64,000 nt of DNA from Panagrolaimus kolymaensis (taxonomy: Eukaryota; Nematoda; Chromadorea; Rhabditida; Panagrolaimidae): the NCBI GenBank assembly GCA_028622995.1, contig JAJQJQ010000057.1, positions 62,001 to 126,000 on the forward strand, written 5' to 3'. Below, piece after piece: positions 1 through 12,785 of this stretch. Position numbers and translations under genes: made by a program. The notes beneath the pieces are model-generated. The model was given only the letters and a program-made list of their open reading frames with translations, made no database searches and was not told the DNA's origin. Numbering within the stretch: the stretch's first letter is position 1; each line of letters starts with the position of its first letter.

Positions 1-3000
1 TTTTTATTCCAAAAATTTGAAACCTTTTTATTGGTTTGATGAAGCTGCCATGAAGCAAGCAACGTCCATAATAATTAAACGCATAAATTCTATAAGTGTC
101 CAAAATCGAAATTATTTTAATCGAATTTTAGAAAAAAAAGTTTTAACACTTTTTTTTATTCCAAAAATTTGAAACCTTTTTATTGGTTTGATGAAGCTGC
201 CATGAAGCAAGCAACGTCCATAATAATTAAACGCATAAATTCTATAAGTGTCCAAAATCGAAATTATTTTAATCGAATTTTAGAAAAAAAAGTTTTAACA
301 CTTTTTTTTATTCCAAAAATTTGAAACCTTTTTATTGGTTTGATGAAGCTGCCATGAAGCAAGCAACGTCCATAATAATTAAACTTGTAAATTCTGGCAG
401 TGTCCAAAATCGAAATTATTTTAATCGAATTACAGAAAAAAAAGTTTTAGCACTTTTTTTTTATTCCAAAAATTTGAAACCTTTTTATTGGTTTGATGAA
501 GCTGCCATGAAGCAAGCAACGTCCATAATAATTAAACGCATAAATTCTATAAGTGTCCAAAATCGAAATTATTTTAATCGAATTTTAGAAAAAAAAGTTT
601 TAACACTTTTTTTTATTCCAAAAATTTGAAACCTTTTTATTGGTTTGATGAAGCTGCCATGAAGCAAGCAACGTCCATAATAATTAAACGCATAAATTCT
701 ATAAGTGTCCAAAATCGAAATTATTTTAATCGAATTTTAGAAAAAAAAGTTTTAACACTTTTTTTTATTCCAAAAATTTGAAACCTTTTTATTGGTTTGA
801 TGAAGCTGCCATGAAGCAAGCAACGTCCATAATAATTAAACTTGTAAATTCTGGCAGTGTCCAAAATCGAAATTATTTTAATCGAATTACAGAAAAAAAA
901 GTTTTAGCACTTTTTTTTTATTCCAAAAATTTGAAACCTTTTTATTGGTTTGATGAAGCTGCCATGAAGCAAGCAACGTCCATAATAATTAAACGCATAA
1001 ATTCTATAAGTGTCCAAAATCGAAATTATTTTAATCGAATTTTAGAAAAAAAAGTTTTAACACTTTTTTTTATTCCAAAAATTTGAAACCTTTTTATTGG
1101 TTTGATGAAGCTGCCATGAAGCAAGCAACGTCCATAATAATTAAACGCATAAATTCTATAAGTGTCCAAAATCGAAATTATTTTAATCGAATTTTAGAAA
1201 AAAAAGTTTTAACACTTTTTTTTATTCCAAAAATTTGAAACCATTTTATTGGTTTGATGAAGCTGCCATGAAGCAAGCAACGTCCATAATAATTAAACTT
1301 GTAAATTCTGGCAGTTTCTAAAAGATAAAAGATTCTCATCGAATTACAGAAAAAAAAGTTTTAACACTTTTTTTTATTCCAAAAATTTGAAACCTTTTTA
1401 TTGGTTTGATGATGCTGCCATGAAGCAAGCAACATCCATAATAATTAAACTTGTAAATTCTGGCAGTGTCCAAAATCGAAATTATTTTAATCGAATTACA
1501 GAAAAAAAAGTTTTAGCACTTTTTTTTTATTCCAAAAATTTGAAACCTTTTTATTGGTTTGATGAAGCTGCCATGAAGCAAGCAACGTCCATAATAATTA
1601 AACGCATAAATTCTATAAGTGTCCAAAATCGAAATTATTTTAATCGAATTTTAGAAAAAAAAGTTTTAACACTTTTTTTTATTCCAAAAATTTGAAACCT
1701 TTTTATTGGTTTGATGAAGCTGCCATGAAGCAAGCAACGTCCATAATAATTAAACGCATAAATTCTATAAGTGTCCAAAATCGAAATTATTTTAATCGAA
1801 TTTTAGAAAAAAAAGTTTTAACACTTTTTTTTATTCCAAAAATTTGAAACCTTTTTATTGGTTTGATGAAGCTGCCATGAAGCAAGCAACGTCCATAATA
1901 ATTAAACTTGTAAATTCTGGCAGTGTCCAAAATCGAAATTATTTTAATCGAATTACAGAAAAAAAAGTTTTAGCACTTTTTTTTTATTCCAAAAATTTGA
2001 AACCTTTTTATTGGTTTGATGAAGCTGCCATGAAGCAAGCAACGTCCATAATAATTAAACTTGTAAATTCTGGCAGTGTCTAAAAGATAAAAGATTCTCA
2101 TCGAATTTTAGAAAAAAAAGTTTTAACACTTTTTTTTATTCCAAAAATTTGAAACCTTTTCATTGGTTTGATGAAGCTGCCATGAAGCAAGCAACGTCCA
2201 TAATAATTAAACGCATAAATTCTATAAGTGTCCAAAATCGAAATTATTTTAATCGAATTTTAGAAAAAAAAGTTTTAACACTTTTTTTTATTCCAAAAAT
2301 TTGAAACCTTTTTATTGGTTTGATGAAGCTGCCATGAAGCAAGCAACGTCCATAATATATAACCCCATAAATTCTATAAGTGTCCAAAATCGAAATTATT
2401 TTAATCGAATTACAGAAAAAAAAGTTTTAACACTTTTTTTTTATTCCAAAAATTTGAAACCTTTTTATTGGTTTGATGAAGCTGCCATGAAGCAAGCAAC
2501 GTCCATAATAATTAAACTTGTAAATTCTGGCAGTGTCCAAAATCGAAATTATTTTAATCGAATTACAGAAAAAAAAGTTTTAGCACTTTTTTTTTATTCC
2601 AAAAATTTGAAACCTTTTTATTGGTTTGATGAAGCTGCCATGAAGCAAGCAACGTCCATAATAATTAAACGCATAAATTCTATAAGTGTCCAAAATCGAA
2701 ATTATTTTAATCGAATTTTAGAAAAAAAAGTTTTAACACTTTTTTTTATTCCAAAAATTTGAAACCTTTTTATTGGTTTGATGAAGCTGCCATGAAGCAA
2801 GCAACGTCCATAATATATAACCCCATAAATTCTATAAGTGTCCAAAATCGAAATTATTTTAATCGAATTACAGAAAAAAAAGTTTTAACACTTTTTTTTT
2901 ATTCCAAAAATTTGAAACCTTTTTATTGGTTTGATGAAGCTGCCATGAAGCAAGCAACGTCCATAATAATTAAACTTGTAAATTCTGGCAGTGTCTAAAA

Positions 3001-6000
3001 GATAAAAGATTCTCATCGAATTTTAGAAAAAAAAGTTTTAACACTTTTTTTTATTCCAAAAATTTGAAACCTTTTCATTGGTTTGATGAAGCTGCCATGA
3101 AGCAAGCAACGTCCATAATAATTAAACGCATAAATTCTATAAGTGTCCAAAATCGAAATTATTTTAATCGAATTTTAGAAAAAAAAGTTTTAACACTTTT
3201 TTTTATTCCAATAATTTGAAACCTTTTTATTGGTTTGATGAAGCTGCCATGAAGCAAGCAACGTCCATAATATATAACCCCATAAATTCTATAAGTGTCC
3301 AAAATCGAAATTATTTTAATCGAATTACAGAAAAAAAAGTTTTAACACTTTTTTTTTATTCCAAAAATTTGAAACCTTTTTATTGGTTTGATGAAGCTGC
3401 CATGAAGCAAGCAACGTCCATAATAATTAAACTTGTAAATTCTGGCAGTGTCTAAAAGATAAAAGATTCTCATCGAATTTTAGAAAAAAAAGTTTTAACA
3501 CTTTTTTTTATTCCAAAAATTTGAAACCTTTTCATTGGTTTGATGAAGCTGCCATGAAGCAAGCAACGTCCATAATAATTAAACGCATAAATTCTATAAG
3601 TGTCCAAAATCGAAATTATTTTAATCGAATTTTAGAAAAAAAAGTTTTAACACTTTTTTTTATTCCAAAAATTTGAAACCTTTTTATTGGTTTGATGAAG
3701 CTGCCATGAAGCAAGCAACGTCCATAATAATTAAACTTGTAAATTCTGGCAGTGTCTAAAAGATAAAAGATTCTCATCGAATTTTAGAAAAAAAAGTTTT
3801 AACACTTTTTTTTATTCCAAAAATTTGAAACCATTTTATTGGTTTGATGAAGCTGCCATGAAGCAAGCAACGTCCATAATAATTAAACTTGTAAATTCTG
3901 GCAGTGTCCAAAATCGAAATTATTTTAATCGAATTACAGAAAAAAAAGTTTTAGCACTTTTTTTTTATTCCAAAAATTTGAAACCTTTTTATTGGTTTGA
4001 TGAAGCTGCCATGAAGCAAGCAACGTCCATAATAATTAAACGCATAAATTCTATAAGTGTCCAAAATCGAAATTATTTTAATCGAATTTTAGAAAAAAAA
4101 GTTTTAACACTTTTTTTTATTCCAAAAATTTGAAACCTTTTTATTGGTTTGATGAAGCTGCCATGAAGCAAGCAACGTCCATAATATATAACCCCATAAA
4201 TTCTATAAGTGTCCAAAATCGAAATTATTTTAATCGAATTACAGAAAAAAAAGTTTTAACACTTTTTTTTTATTCCAAAAATTTGAAACCTTTTTATTGG
4301 TTTGATGAAGCTGCCATGAAGCAAGCAACGTCCATAATAATTAAACTTGTAAATTCTGGCAGTGTCTAAAAGATAAAAGATTCTCATCGAATTTTAGAAA
4401 AAAAAGTTTTAACACTTTTTTTTATTCCAAAAATTTGAAACCTTTTCATTGGTTTGATGAAGCTGCCATGAAGCAAGCAACGTCCATAATAATTAAACGC
4501 ATAAATTCTATAAGTGTCCAAAATCGAAATTATTTTAATCGAATTTTAGAAAAAAAAGTTTTAACACTTTTTTTTATTCCAATAATTTGAAACCTTTTTA
4601 TTGGTTTGATGAAGCTGCCATGAAGCAAGCAACGTCCATAATATATAACCCCATAAATTCTATAAGTGTCCAAAATCGAAATTATTTTAATCGAATTACA
4701 GAAAAAAAAGTTTTAACACTTTTTTTTATTCCAAAAATTTGAAACCTTTTCATTGGTTTGATGAAGCTGCCATGAAGCAAGCAACGTCCATAATAATTAA
4801 ACGCATAAATTCTATAAGTGTCCAAAATCGAAATTATTTTAATCGAATTTTAGAAAAAAAAGTTTTAACACTTTTTTTTATTCCAAAAATTAGAAACCTT
4901 TTTATTGGTTTGATGAAGCTGCCATGAAGCAAGCAACGTCCATAATATATAACCCCATAAATTCTATAAGTGTCCAAAATCGAAATTATTTTAATCGAAT
5001 TACAGAAAAAAAAGTTTTAACACTTTTTTTTTATTCCAAAAATTTGAAACCTTTTTATTGGTTTGATGAAGCTGCCATGAAGCAAGCAACGTCCATAATA
5101 ATTAAACTTGTAAATTCTGGCAGTGTCTAAAAGATAAAAGATTCTCATCGAATTTTAGAAAAAAAAGTTTTAACACTTTTTTTTATTCCAAAAATTTGAA
5201 ACCTTTTCATTGGTTTGATGAAGCTGCCATGAAGCAAGCAACGTCCATAATAATTAAACGCATAAATTCTATAAGTGTCCAAAATCGAAATTATTTTAAT
5301 CGAATTTTAGAAAAAAAAGTTTTAACACTTTTTTTTATTCCAATAATTTGAAACCTTTTTATTGGTTTGATGAAACTGCCATGAAGCAAGCAACGTCCAT
5401 AATATATAACCCCATAAATTCTATAAGTGTCCAAAATCGAAATTATTTTAATCGAATTACAGAAAAAAAAGTTTTAACACTTTTTTTTTATTCCAAAAAT
5501 TTGAAACCTTTTTATTGGTTTGATGAAGCTGCCATGAAGCAAGCAACGTCCATAATAATTAAACGCATAAATTCTATAAGTGTCCAAAATCGAAATTATT
5601 TTAATCGAATTTTAGAAAAAAAAGTTTTAACACTTTTTTTTATTCCAAAAATTTGAAACCTTTTTATTGGTTTGATGAAGCTGCCATGAAGCAAGCAACG
5701 TCCATAATAATTAAACTTGTAAATTCTGGCAGTGTCTAAAAGATAAAAGATTCTCATCGAATTTTAGAAAAAAAAGTTTTAGCACTTTTTTTTATTCCAA
5801 AAATTTGAAACCTTTTCATTGGTTTGATGAAGCTGCCATGAAGCAAGCAACGTCCATAATAATTAAACGCATAAATTCTATAAGTGTCCAAAATCGAAAT
5901 TATTTTAATCGAATTACAGAAAAAAAAGTTTTAACACTTTTTTTTTATTCCACAAATTTGAAACCTTTTTATTGGTTTGATGAAGCTGCCATGAAGCAAG

Positions 6001-6720
6001 CAACGTCCATAATAATTAAACGCATAAATTCTATAAGTGTCCAAAATCGAAATTATTTTAATCGAATTTTAGAAAAAAAAGTTTTAACACTTTTTTTTAT
6101 TCCAAAAATTTGAAACCTTTTTATTGGTTTGATGAAGCTGCCATGAAGCAAGCAACGTCCATAATAATTAAACTTGTAAATTCTGGCAGTGTCTAAAAGA
6201 TAAAAGATTCTCATCGAATTTTAGAAAAAAAAGTTTTAACACTTTTTTTTATTCCAAAAATTTGAAACCTTTTTATTGGTTTGATGAAGCTGCCATGAAG
6301 CAAGCAACGTCCATAATATATAACCCCATAAATTCTATAAGTGTCCAAAATCGAAATTATTTTAATCGAATTACAGAAAAAAAAGTTTTAACACTTTTTT
6401 TTTATTCCAAAAATTTGAAACCTTTTTATTGGTTTGATGAAGCTGCCATGAAGCAAGCAACGTCCATAATAATTAAACGCATAAATTCTATAAGTGTCCA
6501 AAATCGAAATTATTTTAATCGAATTTTAGAAAAAAAAGTTTTAACACTTTTTTTTATTCCAAAAATTTGAAACCTTTTTATTGGTTTGATGAAGCTGCCA
6601 TGAAGCAAGCAACGTCCATAATAATTAAACTTGTAAATTCTGGCAGTGTCTAAAAGATAAAAGATTCTCATCGAATTTTAGAAAAAAAAGTTTTAACACT
6701 TTTTTTTATTCCAAAAATTT
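1..6720 (+). repeat. Sub-domain with trimeric 457-bp higher-order repeat
   Basis: Monomers of different types recur in a fixed order. The private variant CCCCATAAATTC occurs at 2363, 2821, 3278, 4192, 4649, 4953, 5410 and 6323. The spacings are 458, 457, 914, 457, 304, 457 and 913, so the dominant unit is three monomers (152+152+153), with one step shortened to two monomers. The right border at about 6720 is approximate. It is where the mixed types give way to nearly uniform CTTGTAAATTC / CTAAAAGAT monomers. Confidence 0.85.
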
Positions 6721-9700
6721 GAAACCTTTTTATTGGTTTGATGAAGCTGCCATGAAGCAAGCAACGTCCATAATAATTAAACGCATAAATTCTATAAGTG
6801 TCCAAAATCGAAATTATTTTAATCGAATTTTAGAAAAAAAAGTTTTAACACTTTTTTTTATTCCAAAAATTTGAAACCTTTTTATTGGTTTGATGAAGCT
6901 GCCATGAAGCAAGCAACGTCCATAATAATTAAACTTGTAAATTCTGGCAGTGTCTAAAAGATAAAAGATTCTCATCGAATTTTAGAAAAAAAAGTTTTAA
7001 CACTTTTTTTTATTCCAAAAATTTGAAACCTTTTTATTGGTTTGATGAAGCTGCCATGAAGCAAGCAACGTCCATAATAATTAAACTTGTAAATTCTGGC
7101 AGTGTCTAAAAGATAAAAGATTCTCATCGAATTTTAGAAAAAAAAGTTTTAACACTTTTTTTTATTCCAAAAATTTGAAACCATTTTATTGGTTTGATGA
7201 AGCTGCCATGAAGCAAGCAACGTCCATAATAATTAAACTTGTAAATTCTGGCAGTGTCTAAAAGATAAAAGATTCTCATCGAATTAAAGAAAAAAAAGTT
7301 TTAACACTTTTTTTTATTCCAAAAATTTGAAACCTTTTTATTGGTTTGATGAAGCTGCCATGAAGCAAGCAACGTCCATAATAATTAAACTTGTAAATTC
7401 TGGCAGTGTCTAAAAGATAAAAGATTCTCATCGAATTTTAGAAAAAAAAGTTTTAACACTTTTTTTTATTCCAAAAATTTGAAACCATTTTATTGGTTTG
7501 ATGAAGCTGCCATGAAGCAAGCAACGTCCATAATAATTAAACTTGTAAATTCTGGCAGTGTCTAAAAGATAAAAGATTCTCATCGAATTACAGAAAAAAA
7601 AGTTTTAACACTTTTTTTTATTCCAAAAATTTGAAACCTTTTTATTGGTTTGATGAAGCTGCCATGAAGCAAGCAACGTCCATAATAATTAAACTTGTAA
7701 ATTCTGGCAGTGTCTAAAAGATAAAAGATTCTCATCGAATTTTAGAAAAAAAAGTTTTAACACTTTTTTTTATTCCAAAAATTTGAAACCATTTTATTGG
7801 TTTGATGAAGCTGCCATGAAGCAAGCAACGTCCATAATAATTAAACTTGTAAATTCTGGCAGTGTCTAAAAGATAAAAGATTCTCATCGAATTTTAGAAA
7901 AAAAAGTTTTAACACTTTTTTTTATTCCAAAAATTTGAAACCTTTTTATTGGTTTGATGAAGCTGCCATGAAGCAAGCAACGTCCATAATAATTAAACTT
8001 GTAAATTCTGGCAGTGTCTAAAAGATAAAAGATCCTCATCGAATTTTAGAAAAAAAAGTTTTAACACTTTTTTTTATTCCAAAAATTTGAAACCATTTTA
8101 TTGGTTTGATGAAGCTGCCATGAAGCAAGCAACGTCCATAATAATTAAACTTGTAAATTCTGGCAGTGTCTAAAAGATAAAAGATTCTCATCGAATTTTA
8201 GAAAAAAAAGTTTTAACACTTTTTTTTATTCCAAAAATTTGAAACCATTTTATTGGTTTGATGAAGCTGCCATGAAGCAAGCAACGTCCATAATAATTAA
8301 ACTTGTAAATTCTGGCAGTGTCTAAAAGATAAAAGATTCTCATCGAATTTTAGAAAAAAAAGTTTTAACACTTTTTTTTATTCCAAAAATTTGAAACCTT
8401 TTTATTGGTTTGATGAAGCTGCCATGAAGCAAGCAACGTCCATAATAATTAAACTTGTAAATTCTGGCAGTGTCTAAAAGATAAAAGATCCTCATCGAAT
8501 TTTAGAAAAAAAAGTTTTAACACTTTTTTTTATTCCAAAAATTTGAAACCATTTTATTGGTTTGATGAAGCTGCCATGAAGCAAGCAACGTCCATAATAA
8601 TTAAACTTGTAAATTCTGGCAGTGTCTAAAAGATAAAAGATTCTCATCGAATTTTAGAAAAAAAAGTTTTAACACTTTTTTTTATTCCAAAAATTTGAAA
8701 CCATTTTATTGGTTTGATGAAGCTGCCATGAAGCAAGCAACGTCCATAATAATTAAACTTGTAAATTCTGGCAGTGTCTAAAAGATAAAAGATTCTCATC
8801 GAATTTTAGAAAAAAAAGTTTTAACACTTTTTTTTATTCCAAAAATTTGAAACCATTTTATTGGTTTGATGAAGCTGCCATGAAGCAAGCAACGTCCATA
8901 ATAATTAAACTTGTAAATTCTGGCAGTGTCTAAAAGATAAAAGATTCTCATCGAATTTTAGAAAAAAAAGTTTTAACACTTTTTTTTATTCCAAAAATTT
9001 GAAACCATTTTATTGGTTTGATGAAGCTGCCATGAAGCAAGCAACGTCCATAATAATTAAACTTGTAAATTCTGGCAGTGTCTAAAAGATAAAAGATTCT
9101 CATCGAATTTTAGAAAAAAAAGTTTTAACACTTTTTTTTATTCCAAAAATTTGAAACCTTTTTATTGGTTTGATGAAGCTGCCATGAAGCAAGCAACGTC
9201 CATAATAATTAAACTTGTAAATTCTGGCAGTGTCTAAAAGATAAAAGATTCTCATCGAATTTTAGAAAAAAAAGTTTTAACACTTTTTTTTATTCCAAAA
9301 ATTTGAAACCATTTTATTGGTTTGATGAAGCTGCCATGAAGCAAGCAACGTCCATAATAATTAAACTTGTAAATTCTGGCAGTGTCTAAAAGATAAAAGA
9401 TTCTCATCGAATTTTAGAAAAAAAAGTTTTAACACTTTTTTTTATTCCAAAAATTTGAAACCATTTTATTGGTTTGATGAAGCTGCCATGAAGCAAGCAA
9501 CGTCCATAATAATTAAACTTGTAAATTCTGGCAGTGTCCAAAATCGAAATTATTTTAATCGAATTACAGAAAAAAAAGTTTTAACACTTTTTTTTATTCC
9601 AAAAATTTGAAACCATTTTATTGTTTTGATGAAGCTGCCATGAAGCAAGCAACGTCCATAATAATTAAACTTGTAAATTCTGGCAGTGTCTAAAAGATAA

Positions 9701-12634
9701 AAGATTCTCATCGAATTTTAGAAAAAAAAGTTTTAACACTTTTTTTTATTCCAAAAATTTGAAACCATTTTATTGGTTTGATGAAGCTGCCATGAAGCAA
9801 GCAACGTCCATAATAATTAAACTTGTAAATTCTGGCAGTGTCTAAAAGATAAAAGATTCTCATCGAATTTTAGAAAAAAAAGTTTTAACACTTTTTTTTA
9901 TTCCAAAAATTTGAAACCTTTTTATTGGTTTGATGAAGCTGCCATGAAGCAAGCAACGTCCATAATAATTAAACTTGTAAATTCTGGCAGTGTCTAAAAG
10001 ATAAAAGATTCTCATCGAATTACAGAAAAAAAAGTTTTAACACTTTTTTTTATTCCAAAAATTTGAAACCATTTTATTGGTTTGATGAAGCTGCCATGAA
10101 GCAAGCAACGTCCATAATAATTAAACTTGTAAATTCTGGCAGTGTCCAAAATCGAAATTATTTTAATCGAATTACAGAAAAAAAAGTTTTAACACTTTTT
10201 TTTATTCCAAAAATTTGAAACCATTTTATTGTTTTGATGAAGCTGCCATGAAGCAAGCAACGTCCATAATAATTAAACTTGTAAATTCTGGCAGTGTCTA
10301 AAAGATAAAAGATTCTCATCGAATTTTAGAAAAAAAAGTTTTAACACTTTTTTTTATTCCAAAAATTTGAAACCATTTTATTGGTTTGATGAAGCTGCCA
10401 TGAAGCAAGCAACGTCCATAATAATTAAACTTGTAAATTCTGGCAGTGTCTAAAAGATAAAAGATTCTCATCGAATTACAGAAAAAAAAGTTTTAACACT
10501 TTTTTTTATTCCAAAAATTTGAAACCATTTTATTGGTTTGATGAAGCTGCCATGAAGCAAGCAACGTCCATAATAATTAAACTTTTAAATTCTGGCAGTG
10601 TCTAAAAGATAAAAGATTCTCATCGAATTTTAGAAAAAAAAGTTTTAACACTTTTTTTTATTCCAAAAATTTGAAACCTTTTTATTGGTTTGATGAAGCT
10701 GCCATGAAGCAAGCAACGTCCATAATAATTAAACTTGTAAATTCTGGCAGTGTCTAAAAGATAAAAGATTCTCATCGAATTACAGAAAAAAAAGTTTTAA
10801 CACTTTTTTTTATTCCAAAAATTTGAAACCATTTTATTGTTTTGATGAAGCTGCCATGAAGCAAGCAACGTCCATAATAATTAAACTTGTAAATTCTGGC
10901 AGTGTCTAAAAGATAAAAGATTCTCATCGAATTTTAGAAAAAAAAGTTTTAACACTTTTTTTTATTCCAAAAATTTGAAACCTTTTTATTGGTTTGATGA
11001 AGCTGCCATGAAGCAAGCAACGTCCATAATAATTAAACTTGTAAATTCTGGCAGTGTCTAAAAGATAAAAGATTCTCATCGAATTTTAGAAAAAAAAGTT
11101 TTAACACTTTTTTTTATTCCAAAAATTTGAAACCATTTTATTGGTTTGATGAAGCTGCCATGAAGCAAGCAACGTCCATAATAATTAAACTTGTAAATTC
11201 TGGCAGTGTCTAAAAGATAAAAGATTCTCATCGAATTACAGAAAAAAAAGTTTTAACACTTTTTTTTATTCCAAAAATTTGAAACCATTTTATTGGTTTG
11301 ATGAAGCTGCCATGAAGCAAGCAACGTCCATAATAATTAAACTTGTAAATTCTGGCAGTGTCCAAAATCGAAATTATTTTAATCGAATTACAGAAAAAAA
11401 AGTTTTAACACTTTTTTTTATTCCAAAAATTTGAAACCTTTTTATTGGTTTGATGAAGCTGCCATGAAGCAAGCAACGTCCATAATAATTAAACTTGTAA
11501 ATTCTGGCAGTGTCTAAAAGATAAAAGATTCTCATCGAATTTTAGAAAAAAAAGTTTTAACACTTTTTTTTATTCCAAAAATTTGAAACCATTTTATTGG
11601 TTTGATGAAGCTGCCATGAAGCAAGCAACGTCCATAATAATTAAACTTGTAAATTCTGGCAGTGTCTAAAAGATAAAAGATTCTCATCGAATTACAGAAA
11701 AAAAAGTTTTAACACTTTTTTTTATTCCAAAAATTTGAAACCATTTTATTGGTTTGATGAAGCTGCCATGAAGCAAGCAACGTCCATAATAATTAAACTT
11801 GTAAATTCTGGCAGTGTCTAAAAGATAAAAGATTCTCATCGAATTTTAGAAAAAAAAGTTTTAACACTTTTTTTTATTCCAAAAATTTGAAACCTTTTTA
11901 TTGGTTTGATGAAGCTGCCATGAAGCAAGCAACGTCCATAATAATTAAACTTGTAAATTCTGGCAGTGTCTAAAAGATAAAAGATTCTCATCGAATTTTA
12001 GAAAAAAAAGTTTTAACACTTTTTTTTATTCCAAAAATTTGAAACCATTTTATTGGTTTGATGAAGCTGCCATGAAGCAAGCAACGTCCATAATAATTAA
12101 ACTTGTAAATTCTGGCAGTGTCTAAAAGATAAAAGATTCTCATCGAATTACAGAAAAAAAAGTTTTAACACTTTTTTTTATTCCAAAAATTTGAAACCAT
12201 TTTATTGGTTTGATGAAGCTGCCATGAAGCAAGCAACGTCCATAATAATTAAACTTGTAAATTCTGGCAGTGTCCAAAATCGAAATTATTTTAATCGAAT
12301 TACAGAAAAAAAAGTTTTAACACTTTTTTTTATTCCAAAAATTTGAAACCATTTTATTGTTTTGATGAAGCTGCCATGAAGCAAGCAACGTCCATAATAA
12401 TTAAACTTGTAAATTCTGGCAGTGTCTAAAAGATAAAAGATTCTCATCGAATTTTAGAAAAAAAAGTTTTAACACTTTTTTTTATTCCAAAAATTTGAAA
12501 CCTTTTTATTGGTTTGATGAAGCTGCCATGAAGCAAGCAACGTCCATAATAATTAAACTTGTAAATTCTGGCAGTGTCTAAAAGATAAAAGATTCTCATC
12601 GAATTTTAGAAAAAAAAGTTTTAACACTTTTTTT
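6721..12634 (+). repeat. Sub-domain of CTTGTAAATTC-type monomers with a 608-bp spacing
   Basis: Almost every monomer carries CTTGTAAATTCTGGCAG followed by CTAAAAGATAAAAGATTC. They differ mainly in CCATTTT versus CCTTTTT after GAAA, and in AATTTTAG versus AATTACAG. The private variant TTGTTTTGAT (normally TTGGTTTGAT) is found at 9621, 10229, 10837 and 12357. Spacings are 608, 608 and 1520, that is 4, 4 and 10 monomers, indicating a four-monomer higher-order repeat in part of the block. Occasional CCAAAATCGAAATTATT monomers (for example near 9540, 10145, 11360 and 12272) interrupt the series. Confidence 0.8.
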
Positions 12635-12663
12635 GGCACTTCTTTACTTTGAGCACTCCCGCA
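12635..12663 (+). repeat. Left terminal inverted repeat
   Basis: Begins GGCACTTCTTTACTTTGAGC and ends in ACTCCCGCA. It matches the reverse complement of 14559-14587 except at the third base, C here versus T in the partner. Confidence 0.85.
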
Positions 12664-12785
12664 ATTTTTTCTACTTTTTTCATTCTTTTTTCATATATTT
12701 TCTTTAAATTTACAATTCATTATTTTTGCGTCAAGATTATAAATATTTTAACCGAATATTTTATGAATTAAAGGTACCAATTTTC
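12664..12785. other. AT-rich spacer between left TIR and minisatellite
   Basis: Non-repetitive, very AT-rich DNA with T-rich runs. The first 28 bases extend the inverted repeat loosely. No reading frame or promoter motif can be supported. Confidence 0.5.

Larger units (their letters stand above)
1..12634 (+). repeat. 152-bp satellite array, block 1
   Basis: Head-to-tail array of about 83 monomers, most 152 bp, some 153 bp because a T8 tract has become T9. The period can be read from successive GAAACC motifs at 19, 171 and 323. Each monomer carries a conserved core (TTTGATGAAGCTGCC, then ATGAAGCAAGCAACGTCC) and an A8/T8 pair at the unit junction. The middle part exists in alternative versions: CGCATAAATTCTATAAG, CTTGTAAATTCTGGCAG or CCCCATAAATTCTATAAG. 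It is followed by either CCAAAATCGAAATTATT or CTAAAAGATAAAAGATTC. The array starts before the window. On the right it is cut inside a T tract by the element at 12635. Short open frames here (102-153 codons) are by-products of the repeat. Confidence 0.98.

Noticed and set aside
321..6570. Series of 62- to 153-codon frames beginning MKPFYWFDEAAMKQ
   Set aside because: They are readings of the 152/153-bp satellite; they start at no consistent promoter, stop when a 152-bp unit shifts the frame, and occur only where the T tract is nine bases long.
1..12634. CRISPR array
   Set aside because: Regular direct repeats, but the whole monomer is repeated with no unique spacers; the length and context are those of a eukaryotic satellite.
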